Shown here in pieces: positions 8,519 through 17,305 of a stretch of 64,000 nucleotides of DNA. The position numbers and the translations under genes were made by a program. The notes below the pieces were generated by a model, which was given only the letters and a program-made list of their open reading frames with translations, did not search any database and had not been told where the DNA came from. The DNA is from Oscillospiraceae bacterium (GTDB lineage Bacteria > Bacillota > Clostridia > Oscillospirales > Ruminococcaceae). Within the stretch, counting starts at the first letter, position 1; every line of letters starts with the position of its first letter. The stretch lies in contig JAKSPL010000007.1 of NCBI GenBank assembly GCA_024404815.1, positions 1-64,000 of the forward strand. The letters are read 5' to 3'.

Positions 8519-9418
8519 TCACCCCTCAAAATTCTTGAATACCCGAAGCAAGCCCTGCGGAAAATCCGCCTCGGCAAGCCCGATAAATTTCGCATCTGCG
8601 GCATAAACGCGATACCGTACCGCATCTGTGACATTGAGCAGCCGTTTCAGATCCAGCTTCACACCGTTTCGGTACATCCGCGTCTGCGTTTCGTTCAGCC
8701 GCAATGCAGGCAGTTCCTCAAACAGCTTTTCTGTCGGGATCAGCAGCGGTTCAATACCGCCCGCCGCCATCGCCTGTTCGACCTGCTCAAAAGTATGGCA
8801 GTCAGCGAGTGTCAGTCCGCAGGCAGCCGTACGCGTCAAAGCTGTCATACAGCAGCCGCAGCCGAGTACCTGTCCCATATCGTGCAGAAGCGTGCGGACA
8901 TATGTCCCCTTGCCGCAGGTGATTTCCACCGTGCCCGTCCCTGCCGTCGCATCATAGCTTGTCAGCTGCATATCATAGACGGTCACAGGTCTTGCAGGAC
9001 GGTCAATCACCTTACCTTCCCGCGCCAGATCATAGAGCCGTTTGCCGTCGATCTGTACTGCGGAATACATCGGCGGAATCTGTTGAATCTCGCCCTGAAA
9101 CTGTGGTAATACACGCAAAATATCTGCTTCCGACACATTCACGGGATGGGTTTCCAAAACCGTTCCCGTTGAATCCTGCGTGTCAGTCACAGTGCCCAGC
9201 CGAAAACCTGCCGCATAGGCTTTGGTTTCGTTCGGGAGAATATCACAGGCTTTCGCCGCACTTCCGACCAGCACGGGCAATACGCCCTCTGCCATCGGGT
9301 CCAGCGTTCCTGTATGTCCCAGCCGCCGTATTTTGATCATACCGCGCAGCTTTGCGATCACGTCGAAAGATGTAAAGCCCTGCGGCTTGTACATCGTCAG
9401 GATACCGCTTTCCATCAT
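8519..9418 (-). CDS. truB: tRNA pseudouridine(55) synthase
   Basis: This 299-residue enzyme makes pseudouridine 55 in the T-loop of tRNA. The catalytic motif GHTGTLDP with Asp40 is intact, followed by the KAYAAGFRLGTVTDTQDSTG segment near residue 66 and GTYVRTLLHDMG near 190. The C-terminal part is a short PUA-like extension. The start overlaps the nrnA stop (ATGA). It sits between nrnA and ribF in the long translation operon, the conserved location of truB. Confidence 0.94.
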   Translation of the reverse strand: MMESGILTMYKPQGFTSFDVIAKLRGMIKIRRLGHTGTLDPMAEGVLPVLVGSAAKACDILPNETKAYAAGFRLGTVTDTQDSTGTVLETHPVNVSEADILRVLPQFQGEIQQIPPMYSAVQIDGKRLYDLAREGKVIDRPARPVTVYDMQLTSYDATAGTGTVEITCGKGTYVRTLLHDMGQVLGCGCCMTALTRTAACGLTLADCHTFEQVEQAMAAGGIEPLLIPTEKLFEELPALRLNETQTRMYRNGVKLDLKRLLNVTDAVRYRVYAADAKFIGLAEADFPQGLLRVFKNFEG

Positions 9419-10380
9419 GCATTCAGCATCGCAGACGCGACGTCCATCAGCATCTTGCAGACTTCCTGCGGTTCACCGTCATAAATCGAACAGCCGCCTG
9501 CCTTGACATGGCCGCCGCCGCCAAAACGCTGACAGATCGCCGAAACATCGGCATAGTCGCCTCCACGCATGGAAACGCGGTATTCCCCTGTTTCCTGCTG
9601 TTTGACGGTGATCGCCACCTCCACGCCGAGAATCTGCATCGGAAGATTGGCAAGCCCGTCGGTTTCGTCCTTGGTAACACCCAGTTCTGTCATCCACGCA
9701 TAGGGCAGGTAGATGAGCGCGACTTTGCCGTCCGCCGACATCTGCACATTTTCCATCAGTCTTGCGTCCAGCACAAGTCTGCCGCGTGATTTCAAATCAA
9801 ACAGTTCGCGGTTCAGTCTTGCATACGGCAAATTCGGGTACTGCCGCTTGATCTCAGCGATCGCAGCAAAGGTATCCGCCTTCGCGTTGTCAAACTTGAA
9901 GCAGCCCGTGTCCGTTGCAATGCCGACATACAGACAGCGTGCAATTTGCTCCGTCATCGGAATCTCATTGTCACGCAGCAGCGTAAACATCAGTTCACAG
10001 GCAGCAGACGCATCAGGATTCCAGTAATTCTGCTCTGCATAGCCTGCGTTGGAGATATGGTGGTCGATACAGAGCTTCACTTCACAATCGGGATACTGTT
10101 CGTTCAGCGTACCCAGCAGACCTCTGTCCGCAACGTCCACCGCAACAAAACAGCGCGGTTCGAATTCCTCGAACTCCACACCATCCGTCAAAGCGGCGTA
10201 CATTGCAGGGATCGTATCCGCACAAGCAACTTTCGAACGGATCCCAAAACTTTTCAGCAGCAGATGCAGCGCATAGCCGCTGCCGATACAATCTCCGTCG
10301 GGGGAACGGTGAATCAAAATGCAGACATCCTGCAAGCCTCGCAGAATCGTCAGGGCTTCCCCTGCGGTTAACGTCCTCAT
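9415..10380 (-). CDS. nrnA: DHH-family bifunctional oligoribonuclease / pAp phosphatase
   Basis: The product (321 residues) has the DHH phosphoesterase core: SPDGDCIGSG near residue 27, an Asp-Val-Asp strand near 82, and DHHISN near 107. It ends in a DHHA1 domain with GGGHVKAGG. NrnA proteins degrade short RNA oligonucleotides and 3'-phosphoadenosine 5'-phosphate in a manganese-dependent way. Translation starts at 10380, where AGGAGAGGGAGA precedes the ATG; the longer reading frame has no such site. Its place between rbfA and truB is common in Firmicutes. Confidence 0.9.
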   Translation of the reverse strand: MRTLTAGEALTILRGLQDVCILIHRSPDGDCIGSGYALHLLLKSFGIRSKVACADTIPAMYAALTDGVEFEEFEPRCFVAVDVADRGLLGTLNEQYPDCEVKLCIDHHISNAGYAEQNYWNPDASAACELMFTLLRDNEIPMTEQIARCLYVGIATDTGCFKFDNAKADTFAAIAEIKRQYPNLPYARLNRELFDLKSRGRLVLDARLMENVQMSADGKVALIYLPYAWMTELGVTKDETDGLANLPMQILGVEVAITVKQQETGEYRVSMRGGDYADVSAICQRFGGGGHVKAGGCSIYDGEPQEVCKMLMDVASAMLNA

Positions 10381-10489
10381 TCTCCCTCTCCTTTCGGGTT
10401 GTTTTGTCGGGAACAGACTGCCGTTTTCGGCATTCCGTATCCCAGACAGCGGAAAACAGGGCGGCATTCGCCCCGTTTCCATTTCCATT

Positions 10490-10906
10490 TCAAATCAAAT
10501 CGTCAAAATCATCGGGTTCTGCATTGTTTTCCGCATTGCGTTCCAAATCGATCGGTGCGCCGCCGTGGAGTCCCAGCTCATTGAGCTTCTCGCTGATGTC
10601 CGCCGCATATGCGATCGAATCGTCTGCGACAAAATGCAGTTCGGGAGATTTCCGCAGTCCCAGTCTGGAAAACAGCTCTCTCCGAATATAACCCGATGCA
10701 CTGCGAAGTCCTGCACAAGAAGCCTTTGCTTCTTCGATGCCGTTCATACTCGAAACGTAAATCTTGCAGTGCCCCATGTCGCCTGCCAGCTCCACGCGGA
10801 CAACCGACAGCATCGGCGCAATGCGCGGATCCTTCAAGGTCGGCAGAATTGCGGTCAGTTCACGCAGAATATCCTCCTGCACGCGGCCAATCTTAAAGTT
10901 TGCCAT
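10490..10906 (-). CDS. rbfA: Ribosome-binding factor A
   Basis: RbfA (138 residues) binds the 30S subunit and helps mature the 5' end of 16S rRNA. Typical features are IGRVQEDILRELTAIL at the start, DPRIAPMLSVVRVELAGDMGHCKIYVS in the first half and RSASGYIRRELFSRLGLRKSPEL, then a predicted helical and acidic tail. The ATG at 10906 is preferred because AGGAG lies seven bases before it; the ATG at 10912 is too close. It follows infB with one small gene between. Confidence 0.93.
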   Translation of the reverse strand: MANFKIGRVQEDILRELTAILPTLKDPRIAPMLSVVRVELAGDMGHCKIYVSSMNGIEEAKASCAGLRSASGYIRRELFSRLGLRKSPELHFVADDSIAYAADISEKLNELGLHGGAPIDLERNAENNAEPDDFDDLI

Positions 10907-10948
10907 CTCCATGCTCCTTTCTGCGGCGAATATCGAATGCCGTCTGCC

Positions 10949-11191
10949 TTAGAATTTGATGGAACTTTCTGCCTCGGGGTTATAATAGTCGCCCGTGGTT
11001 TCTGTTTCGTTGAAGAAACCTTCGTTATCAAAGATTTCTGCCTGTTCTTCTTCATTGACATCCAGCTCGCCTGTGATAATGCGCTTTACCGTGTCAAAGA
11101 ACAGAATATCAATCGGACCTAAGTCCTCCCATGCGAGTGCTTCGTTACAATACTGGATCATATCGGCAACACTCATTCTCTGGTTTTCCAT
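10949..11191 (-). CDS. Small acidic protein of unknown function in the ylxP position
   Basis: This 80-residue acidic protein is not recognised. It has two predicted helices (MIQYCNEALAW and FFDTVKRIITGELD) followed by an Asp/Glu-rich tail ending in SSIKF. GGAGG seven bases before the ATG shows it is likely translated. It stands between infB and rbfA, where Bacillus carries ylxP, but it has no visible similarity to YlxP. A role tied to ribosome assembly is a guess from position. Confidence 0.65.
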   Translation of the reverse strand: MENQRMSVADMIQYCNEALAWEDLGPIDILFFDTVKRIITGELDVNEEEQAEIFDNEGFFNETETTGDYYNPEAESSIKF

Positions 11192-11211
11192 GTTGGTTCC
11201 TCCGTTCTCAC

Positions 11212-11231
11212 ACTCCTGATTGTTCAGGAGT
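11212..11231. repeat. Inverted repeat between infB and the small acidic gene
   Basis: ACTCCTGA and TCAGGAGT form an 8-bp stem with a TTGT loop. A T-rich run follows on the plus strand, but the genes here are on the minus strand, so it is not a terminator for them. It may affect mRNA processing between infB and the next gene. Confidence 0.5.
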
Positions 11232-11249
11232 TTCGTCTTTTCTTATGAC

Positions 11250-14054
11250 TTAATCCTCACGGTATTCCTCGACAGTATAGGCTTCGAGAATATCGCCTTC
11301 TTTAATATCAGCGTACTTTTCGAGCGATACGCCGCACTCATAGCCGCTTGCGACTTCCTTGACATCGTCCTTGAAACGGCGCAGCGAATCGATCTTGTCA
11401 TCCGCAATGATGATGCCGTCACGTACAACACGGATCTGGCAGTTGCGGTTGACCTTGCCGTCCAGTACGTAGCAGCCTGCGGCAGTCTTGCCGTTGATGC
11501 GCCATACCTGACGGACTTCAATGCGTGCATTGTCCACCTCACGGAATTTCGGAGCAAGCATACCCTTCATTGCCGTGGTGATCTCCTCGATCGCATCGTA
11601 GATAATACGGTAGAGTCGGATGTCCACGCCGTCGCGTGCCGCAGTTTCCGCTGCAACAGGCATCGGACGGACATTAAAGCCGACGATGATCGCATTGGAT
11701 GCAGTTGCCAGCATGACATCGCTCTCGGAAATTGCACCGACCGCACCGTGAATGACCTTGACGCGGACTTCATCGTTGGTCAGCCGTTCCAAAGACTGGG
11801 TGACTGCTTCGACAGAACCCTGAACGTCTGCCTTGACGATGATCGCAAGTTCCTTCATCTCGCCCTCTGCGATCTGCGAGAACAGATTGTCGAGCGTGAC
11901 CTTGTGGTAATTGCGGAACTGTTCTTCCTTGGCTTCGTGCTTTCTCTGTTCGACCAGTTCTCTTGCCAGACGTTCATCTTCGACTGCGTTGAAGATATCG
12001 CCTGCGCTCGGAACTTCTGCAAGACCTGTGATCTCAACAGGAACAGACGGACCTGCTTCTTTGACGACCTTGCCCTTGTGGTTGGTCATAACACGTACCT
12101 TACCAACGGACGTACCTGCGATGATAACATCGCCTGTATGGAGCGTACCGTTCTGTACGAGGATGGTTGCGATCGGACCTCTGCCCTTATCCAGACGCGC
12201 TTCGATAACAGTACCCTTTGCGCGGCGGTTCGGGTTGGCTTTCAGCTCGCGGACTTCCGATACCAGCAGAACATTTTCCAGCAGTTCATCAATGCCCATG
12301 CCTGTCTTTGCGGAAACGGGAACACAGATCGTGTCGCCGCCCCATTCTTCGCAGACCAGTTCATGTTCGGTCAGCTGCTGCTTGATACGTTCGGGGTTTG
12401 CACCCTCTTTATCCATCTTGTTGATCGCAACGATGATCGAAACGCCTGCTGCCTTTGCATGGTGGATGGATTCGATCGTCTGCGGCATGATACCGTCATC
12501 TGCTGCAACAACAAGGATCGCAATATCGGTAATATTCGCACCACGCGCACGCATCGAGGTGAATGCCTCGTGGCCCGGAGTGTCAAGGAATGTAATGGTC
12601 TTGCCTTCGTGCTTGACCTGATATGCACCGATATGCTGGGTAATGCCGCCTGCTTCGGACGCTGTGACATTTGCATGACGGATGCAGTCGAGGATGGAGG
12701 TCTTACCGTGGTCAACGTGGCCCATGACAACAACGACAGGGCAGCGTTCTTCGAGCATTTCCTCCGGATCCTCCTCATCGGTGATCAGACGTTCCTCGAT
12801 GGTCACAATGACCTCATGCTCGACCTTTGCGCCGAGTTCTTCGGCAACAAGGCTCGCAGTATCAAAATCAATTTCCTCGTTGATGGTTGCCATAACGCCC
12901 AAGCCCATCAGCTTTTTCATGACATCGCGTACCTGAACCTTCAGGCGGGATGCCAGTTCGCTGACCACGATCGTATCAGGGATCATGACCTTCAGCTGCT
13001 GTTTTCTTGCGCGTTCGAGTTCCAGACGCTTCAGCTTCTCTGCCTCCGACTCACGCTGTTTACCGGAATGCTGCTGACGGTTTCTCTGCTGGGACTTCTG
13101 GGTGATCTTCTGCTTCTTGGCAGCCATATTGTCATTTCTGCCGCCTCTGCCCTGCGGTGCGATCTGTTCATAACGCTCGTTGTACTTGTCGAGGTCTACA
13201 TAAGTACCGCGCGTATCGACCATATGCCGCTGCTGGCTGGGCTGAACCTCTGTGGTCGATGCGAAATCGACCTGAAGCTTTGCTTTTTCGCCGCGTTCCT
13301 GTGCTTTTGCAGGCTTCTTCGGCGTTTTCTGTACGACACGTTCAGGCTGCTGCTGCTTCGGCGCAGGTGCAGGTGTCGGTGCGGCAGGTTTCTTTGCAGC
13401 AGGTGCAGGCTGCTGTTCCTTCTGCGGTGCAGGCTTCTGCTGTTGCTGCTGTTGCTTTTCCTGTTGCTGCTGACGTTTTGCTGCCTTTTCCTGCTGCTGT
13501 TTCTCATAGAATGCAGCCTTTTCTCTTGCACGCTGTTCGATCATTGCAGCGGTCAGCACACGCGGCTTTTCCTCGGCAGCAGGTTTTTCCTCTGCGGGAG
13601 CAGGTGCAGCAGACTTCTGCGGCTCTGCGGCTTTTTCAGCAACAGGCTTCTGCGGTGCAGCAGGTTTCTCCTCTGCGGCAGCAGGCTTTGCAGCTTTCGG
13701 CTCTGCGGATTTCTTCGGTGCTTTCTCTGCTTTTTCAACTTTTTCAGCCTTTGCAGGCTTTTCGGTTTTCTCGACACGCTGCGGTTTCACGGCTGTCGGC
13801 TTTGCAGCAGCAGGTGTTTTTTCCTCTGCTGTCGGACGCACGGCAGTTCCGCGGTCAGCAAAATACGCATCGAAATTCTCCACCTGCTGACTCTGCGAAC
13901 GCTTTTCCAGCAGGTAGTTCATTTCTGCACTTGTTACGCTTGCAGAGGGCTTACGGCTCTTACCGTCCAGTTCTTTCAGCTGATCTGCCAAGTCCTGTGC
14001 AGAAACATTCATATCTCCTGCAAAATCACTCAGCTTGACCTTTGTTGTTGGCAT
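11250..14054 (-). CDS. infB: Translation initiation factor IF-2
   Basis: IF-2 (934 residues) brings fMet-tRNA to the 30S P site with GTP. After a short N-terminal IF2_N domain ([14 protein letters not shown]) comes a 250-residue low-complexity stretch rich in Ala, Lys, Pro, Glu and Gln, a second IF2_N domain near residue 360, then the G domain with GHVDHGKT (G1), DTPGHEAF (G3) and NKMD (G4), and C-terminal domains II-IV. The linker makes it longer than the Bacillus protein. The ATG at 14054 lies behind AGGGGG; an upstream TTG is in frame but unneeded. Confidence 0.96.
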   Translation of the reverse strand: MPTTKVKLSDFAGDMNVSAQDLADQLKELDGKSRKPSASVTSAEMNYLLEKRSQSQQVENFDAYFADRGTAVRPTAEEKTPAAAKPTAVKPQRVEKTEKPAKAEKVEKAEKAPKKSAEPKAAKPAAAEEKPAAPQKPVAEKAAEPQKSAAPAPAEEKPAAEEKPRVLTAAMIEQRAREKAAFYEKQQQEKAAKRQQQQEKQQQQQQKPAPQKEQQPAPAAKKPAAPTPAPAPKQQQPERVVQKTPKKPAKAQERGEKAKLQVDFASTTEVQPSQQRHMVDTRGTYVDLDKYNERYEQIAPQGRGGRNDNMAAKKQKITQKSQQRNRQQHSGKQRESEAEKLKRLELERARKQQLKVMIPDTIVVSELASRLKVQVRDVMKKLMGLGVMATINEEIDFDTASLVAEELGAKVEHEVIVTIEERLITDEEDPEEMLEERCPVVVVMGHVDHGKTSILDCIRHANVTASEAGGITQHIGAYQVKHEGKTITFLDTPGHEAFTSMRARGANITDIAILVVAADDGIMPQTIESIHHAKAAGVSIIVAINKMDKEGANPERIKQQLTEHELVCEEWGGDTICVPVSAKTGMGIDELLENVLLVSEVRELKANPNRRAKGTVIEARLDKGRGPIATILVQNGTLHTGDVIIAGTSVGKVRVMTNHKGKVVKEAGPSVPVEITGLAEVPSAGDIFNAVEDERLARELVEQRKHEAKEEQFRNYHKVTLDNLFSQIAEGEMKELAIIVKADVQGSVEAVTQSLERLTNDEVRVKVIHGAVGAISESDVMLATASNAIIVGFNVRPMPVAAETAARDGVDIRLYRIIYDAIEEITTAMKGMLAPKFREVDNARIEVRQVWRINGKTAAGCYVLDGKVNRNCQIRVVRDGIIIADDKIDSLRRFKDDVKEVASGYECGVSLEKYADIKEGDILEAYTVEEYRED

Positions 14055-14120
14055 AGGCAAATACCCCCTTCGGTTCTCTTAAACGGTTCTCACAGCTTCC
14101 GCCTTTGGAAACTGTAAGGC

Positions 14121-14444
14121 TTATTCTTCAGTCATCGGTTCGGGCAGATATTCCAGCAGTTTCTTTGCAAAGCCCGAATCACACACGCCGAAAACGGCGG
14201 TTCGTTTCCGAAAATACATTGCGAATTCGTCCATTGTCCGCGAATCTCTGCGAATCGGAATGTCCTTGCAGACAAAACGGATCTCTTTCTCCGTTTTTGC
14301 CGATGCATCAGCGGCAAGCAGTACACAGGCGACCTGTCCGCGGACTGCCGCCTCCTTGACGGCATCAAATCCCAGCAGAAGTTTTCCTGCGCGTCTGCAC
14401 ATCGTCAGCAAAGACAACAGACGGTTTTCTGCGGCGTCAGGCAT
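14121..14444 (-). CDS. ylxQ: YlxQ, ribosomal L7Ae-family protein
   Basis: This 107-residue protein has the L7Ae/L30e fold signature: LLTMCRRAGKLLLGFDAV near the start, CVLLAADAS, then FGVCDSGFAKKLLEYL. Such proteins bind kink-turn RNA; YlxQ is an RNA-binding partner encoded in nusA-infB operons. The start at 14444 overlaps the ylxR end by 8 bp. It is placed directly before infB, as usual. Confidence 0.88.
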   Translation of the reverse strand: MPDAAENRLLSLLTMCRRAGKLLLGFDAVKEAAVRGQVACVLLAADASAKTEKEIRFVCKDIPIRRDSRTMDEFAMYFRKRTAVFGVCDSGFAKKLLEYLPEPMTEE

Positions 14445-14721
14445 CGTTTGCACCCTCCGCTTCCTGCATGGAGCTTCTGAGTGCGGCATAGACCTCCTCA
14501 GAGATCCGACAGGAAAATGCTTTTTCCAGCCGTCTGGCTTTCTGTGCCTGTTCCAGACATTGCATCTGCGGACAAATATATGCGCCGCGTCCTGCTTTCT
14601 TGCCTGTGGCATCCAGACAGATGCTCTCATCTGGCTGTCGGACAACACGGATGAGTTCCCGTTTCGGCTTCATTTCGCCGCACCCAAGACACATCCGCAT
14701 CGGTACTTTTTTCGGTGTCAT
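14437..14721 (-). CDS. ylxR: YlxR / RnpM, RNase P modulator (DUF448)
   Basis: YlxR (94 residues) carries the characteristic PMRMCLGCGEMKPKREL motif at the start and KAGRGAYIC in the middle, with the basic QKARRLEKAF stretch typical of this RNA-binding family. In Bacillus the protein is reported to bind RNase P RNA and modulate its activity. The four cysteines are a conserved pair of CxxC-like groups. It sits between nusA and ylxQ, overlapping the latter. Confidence 0.9.
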   Translation of the reverse strand: MTPKKVPMRMCLGCGEMKPKRELIRVVRQPDESICLDATGKKAGRGAYICPQMQCLEQAQKARRLEKAFSCRISEEVYAALRSSMQEAEGANDA

Positions 14722-14754
14722 GCGGCATCGCTCCTTTCTGTACGTTCGGAACGA

Positions 14755-15867
14755 TTATTCCGCAGCAGAATCGGTTTCCGCAGTAATTTCAATTTCCTCT
14801 GCCGCTTCTTCCTCCGCAGATTCCTCTACGGTCGGGAATTCCGGCTTGATGTCGATCTTATGTCCTGTCAGCTTTGCCGCAAGCTTTGCGTTCTGTCCCT
14901 TATTGCCGATCGCAAGGGAGAGATACTGATTCGGAACGATGACCGTTGCTGTGCCTTCCTCAGAGAGCGTCGTGGAAATGACGGTTGCAGGGGCAAGCGC
15001 ACGGGTGATAAATTCTTCCGCATCCTCGGAATAGGGAATGATGTCGATCTTCTCGCCGTGAAGTTCTTTCACGACGGATTCGATTCTTGAACGGTGCGGA
15101 CCGATGCACGCGCCGACCGCATCGACATTCGAATTGACGGAGTAGACAGCGACCTTCGAACGGGAACCTGCCTCTCTGGAAACCGCCTTGATCTCCACAG
15201 TACCATCGCCAATTTCAGGAACTGCCAGTTCAAACAGCTTGCGGACGAGTTCCTTGTCGATTCGGGAGATGCGGACGATCGGTTTCTTTTCCTTGTTTGC
15301 GATTTTGGTGACATAGACCTTGACCATCTGTCCCTCTGTCAGCGTTTCGCCGGGGATCTGCTCATTACGGGAGAGATAAAGTTCCGTCTTGTCGTATTCG
15401 ACCGTCACGGTACCTCTGCCGGGCTCGACCTGTGTGACCTTGACGGTGATGATCTGATTTTCTTTCGACGCAAATTTTTCCATCATCTGCGTGCGGTTGA
15501 TATCGCGGAGATCGCCGCGGATCGCCTGCTTGACAGATGCCGCAATGCTTCTGCCGAATGCCGCAGGATCCAGCGGACATTCCACAAGATCGCCCTCCTC
15601 ACAGTTCGGGTCGCGGAGTTTTGCTTCCTCCATACCGACCTCATAAGCTGTGTTCGGCTGACCGCAGACGACACTTTTCTTCATGAAAATGTCGAACTTG
15701 TGTGTTGCGGGGTCGATCTCCACACGAATATCGTCCTCCTCTGCATACGGATAGGCTTTTTTGGCAGCTTTCAGCATTGCCGTTTCGACCTTTTCCACCA
15801 GCAGAGCCTGCTCGACACCGTTTTCACATTGCAATGCTGCAAGTGCCTCGAAGAACCCTTCATTCAT
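14755..15867 (-). CDS. nusA: Transcription termination/antitermination protein NusA
   Basis: This 370-residue NusA has the N-terminal RNA-polymerase-binding domain (residues 1-125), an S1 domain (GDLVECPLD through PGRGTVTVEYDKTELYL and VKVYV), and two KH domains with PEIGDGTVEIKAVSREAGSRSKVAVYS and the GPHRSRI loop. A short acidic C-terminus follows, as in Firmicutes, rather than the longer acidic repeats of Proteobacteria. AGGAG precedes the ATG. It is the second gene after the leader hairpin, so feedback on its own operon is possible. Confidence 0.95.
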   Translation of the reverse strand: MNEGFFEALAALQCENGVEQALLVEKVETAMLKAAKKAYPYAEEDDIRVEIDPATHKFDIFMKKSVVCGQPNTAYEVGMEEAKLRDPNCEEGDLVECPLDPAAFGRSIAASVKQAIRGDLRDINRTQMMEKFASKENQIITVKVTQVEPGRGTVTVEYDKTELYLSRNEQIPGETLTEGQMVKVYVTKIANKEKKPIVRISRIDKELVRKLFELAVPEIGDGTVEIKAVSREAGSRSKVAVYSVNSNVDAVGACIGPHRSRIESVVKELHGEKIDIIPYSEDAEEFITRALAPATVISTTLSEEGTATVIVPNQYLSLAIGNKGQNAKLAAKLTGHKIDIKPEFPTVEESAEEEAAEEIEITAETDSAAE

Positions 15868-15915
15868 GATTCATGTACTCCTCTCATGCTATCGCAAAAA
15901 TAATGATACATAGAA

Positions 15916-16431
15916 TTATTCCGCCTCTCCGCTGTCTGCGCGGCTGACCTCATCCTCATCGAAATCGGCAAGGCGTACAAAGGCTGCCTGTGTAAGCGGC
16001 AGCGTGACTTCCGCATCGTTGACCATCAGTGTCACATTCTCGCGGTCGCAGCCGCAGAGTGTGCCGACCAGTTCGCGTTCTCCTGTTTCGAGCGGACGAA
16101 TCAGGCGCACCGTCACCTTGCAGCCCTCACAGGCATCAAAGTGGGTTTCCCGGATCAGTTCGCGTTCGAGTCCTGCCGAACCGACTTCCAGCGTATAGCT
16201 CTGTGCGATCGGATCGGTTTCGTCCAGCAGCTTATTGAGCGGACGGGTGACATTTTCGCAGTCGGTGATGTTGACCGGTCTGTCCATATGGTCAAGGAAT
16301 ACACGCAGATACCACATTGCGCCTTCCTTTTCGTAGCGGACATCCCAGACGATCAGCCCCTGCTCCTCGGCAATCGGCTGCACCAGTTCATAGACACGGC
16401 TCTCCGTATTGCCAAACTTCTTAATCTTCAT
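15916..16431 (-). CDS. rimP: Ribosome maturation factor RimP
   Basis: RimP (171 residues) is needed for 30S subunit assembly. The N-terminal domain has ESRVYELVQPIAEEQGLIVWDVRYEKEG-like spacing, followed by LRVFLDHMDRPVNITDCE and the LDE...YTLEVGSAGLERELI region; the C-terminal Sm-like domain is RPLETGERELVGTL. The ATG at 16431 follows GGAGCAGCC. It is the first gene of the operon that continues through nusA and infB to ribF. Confidence 0.93.
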   Translation of the reverse strand: MKIKKFGNTESRVYELVQPIAEEQGLIVWDVRYEKEGAMWYLRVFLDHMDRPVNITDCENVTRPLNKLLDETDPIAQSYTLEVGSAGLERELIRETHFDACEGCKVTVRLIRPLETGERELVGTLCGCDRENVTLMVNDAEVTLPLTQAAFVRLADFDEDEVSRADSGEAE

Positions 16432-16460
16432 GGCTGCTCCTTTGCATTTCCGTTGACATA

Positions 16461-16493
16461 AAAGAAAGACCGGAGGTTTTCCGGTCTTTCTTT
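16461..16493 (-). terminator. Leader hairpin upstream of rimP (possible attenuator)
   Basis: A perfect 14-bp stem (AAAGAAAGACCGGA arm) with a 5-nt loop and a pyrimidine-rich 3' arm (CTTTCTTTTATG) lies between the rimP promoter and the gene. The stem starts about 13 nt after the predicted transcription start. It resembles an intrinsic terminator and is nearly symmetric, so it could also end transcripts from pyrE. Confidence 0.7.
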
Positions 16494-16512
16494 CTATCAT
16501 CTTACTGTACTT

Positions 16513-16541
16513 ATTTTACCACATTTTCCATAAAAATGCAA
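16513..16541 (-). promoter_or_regulatory. Promoter of the rimP-nusA-infB operon
   Basis: On the minus strand TTGCAT (16536-16541) and TAAAAT (16513-16518) are 17 nt apart. Predicted start is near 16506. It is the only good promoter between pyrE and rimP and drives nine known translation genes plus one small unknown gene. Confidence 0.75.
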
Positions 16542-16621
16542 GCGTTTTTTCGTCAAACCGCCGATTTTTCACATCCTGCACAAATTCGGATGCAGGCATA
16601 CGGAAAATTTACGCAACTTTC

Positions 16622-17278
16622 TCAGACAACACCGTACTGTTCGCGGTAAGCAAGCATCTGCGGCAGGTAATTTTTACCGTCTACAACGCCGTTTTCGATG
16701 GCTGCGATGATGTCGCTCATGGTCACGATCGCATAAACATCCACACCGAATTCCGCCTTGACTTCCTGTACTGCGGACTGCTCGCTCTGCAAGCCGCGTT
16801 CCTGACGGTCAACCGTGATGATCATGCCTGCTACATCGACATCTGCAACGGCTTTCAGCTTCGGATACACCTCGCGGAGTGCCTTGCCCGAGGTCATAAC
16901 GTCCTCGATCAGAACGACCTTTGTGCCGTCTTCCAGCTTCGAGCCGACGATCATGCCGCCCTCGCCGTGGTCTTTGACCTCCTTGCGGTCATATGCATAG
17001 CCGACATCGACACCGTGATTCTTCCAGAGTGCGATGGATGCAGCAGCAGCAAGCGGAATGCCCTTGTAAGCAGGTCCGAACAGAACATCTGCCTGCAATC
17101 CGTGTTCCTGCATACAAGCCGCATAGTATTCGCCCAGACGGCAGAGCTGCTTGCCAGTCTTATAGTTGCCCGTGTTGATGAAATACGGTGCTTTTCTGCC
17201 GCTTTTGAGCGTAAAATCGCCAAAGGTCAGCACGCCGCATTCTGCCATGAACTGAATAAATTCTTCCTTGTAGGTCAT
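16622..17278 (-). CDS. pyrE: Orotate phosphoribosyltransferase
   Basis: PyrE (218 residues) joins orotate and PRPP to give orotidine monophosphate in pyrimidine synthesis. Motifs include FTLKSGRKAPYFINTG near the start, the loop KEVKDHGEGG that closes over the active site, and the PRPP-binding VVLIEDVMTSGKALRE. Length fits the family. It follows gltX with a 27-nt gap and shares its operon; the other pyr genes are not in the window. Confidence 0.95.
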   Translation of the reverse strand: MTYKEEFIQFMAECGVLTFGDFTLKSGRKAPYFINTGNYKTGKQLCRLGEYYAACMQEHGLQADVLFGPAYKGIPLAAAASIALWKNHGVDVGYAYDRKEVKDHGEGGMIVGSKLEDGTKVVLIEDVMTSGKALREVYPKLKAVADVDVAGMIITVDRQERGLQSEQSAVQEVKAEFGVDVYAIVTMSDIIAAIENGVVDGKNYLPQMLAYREQYGVV

Positions 17279-17305
17279 ATGAAAAACCGCCTTTCTGCGT
17301 ATATA

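Noticed and set aside
11220-14117. 965-codon open frame on the plus strand
   Set aside because: It lies opposite infB. The product has no family motifs and comes from the Ala/Lys/Gln-rich codons of the real gene.
16560-16610. CCTGCA/TGCAGG stem after pyrE as its terminator
   Set aside because: The stem is short with a 10-nt loop and no T-run follows on the minus strand.
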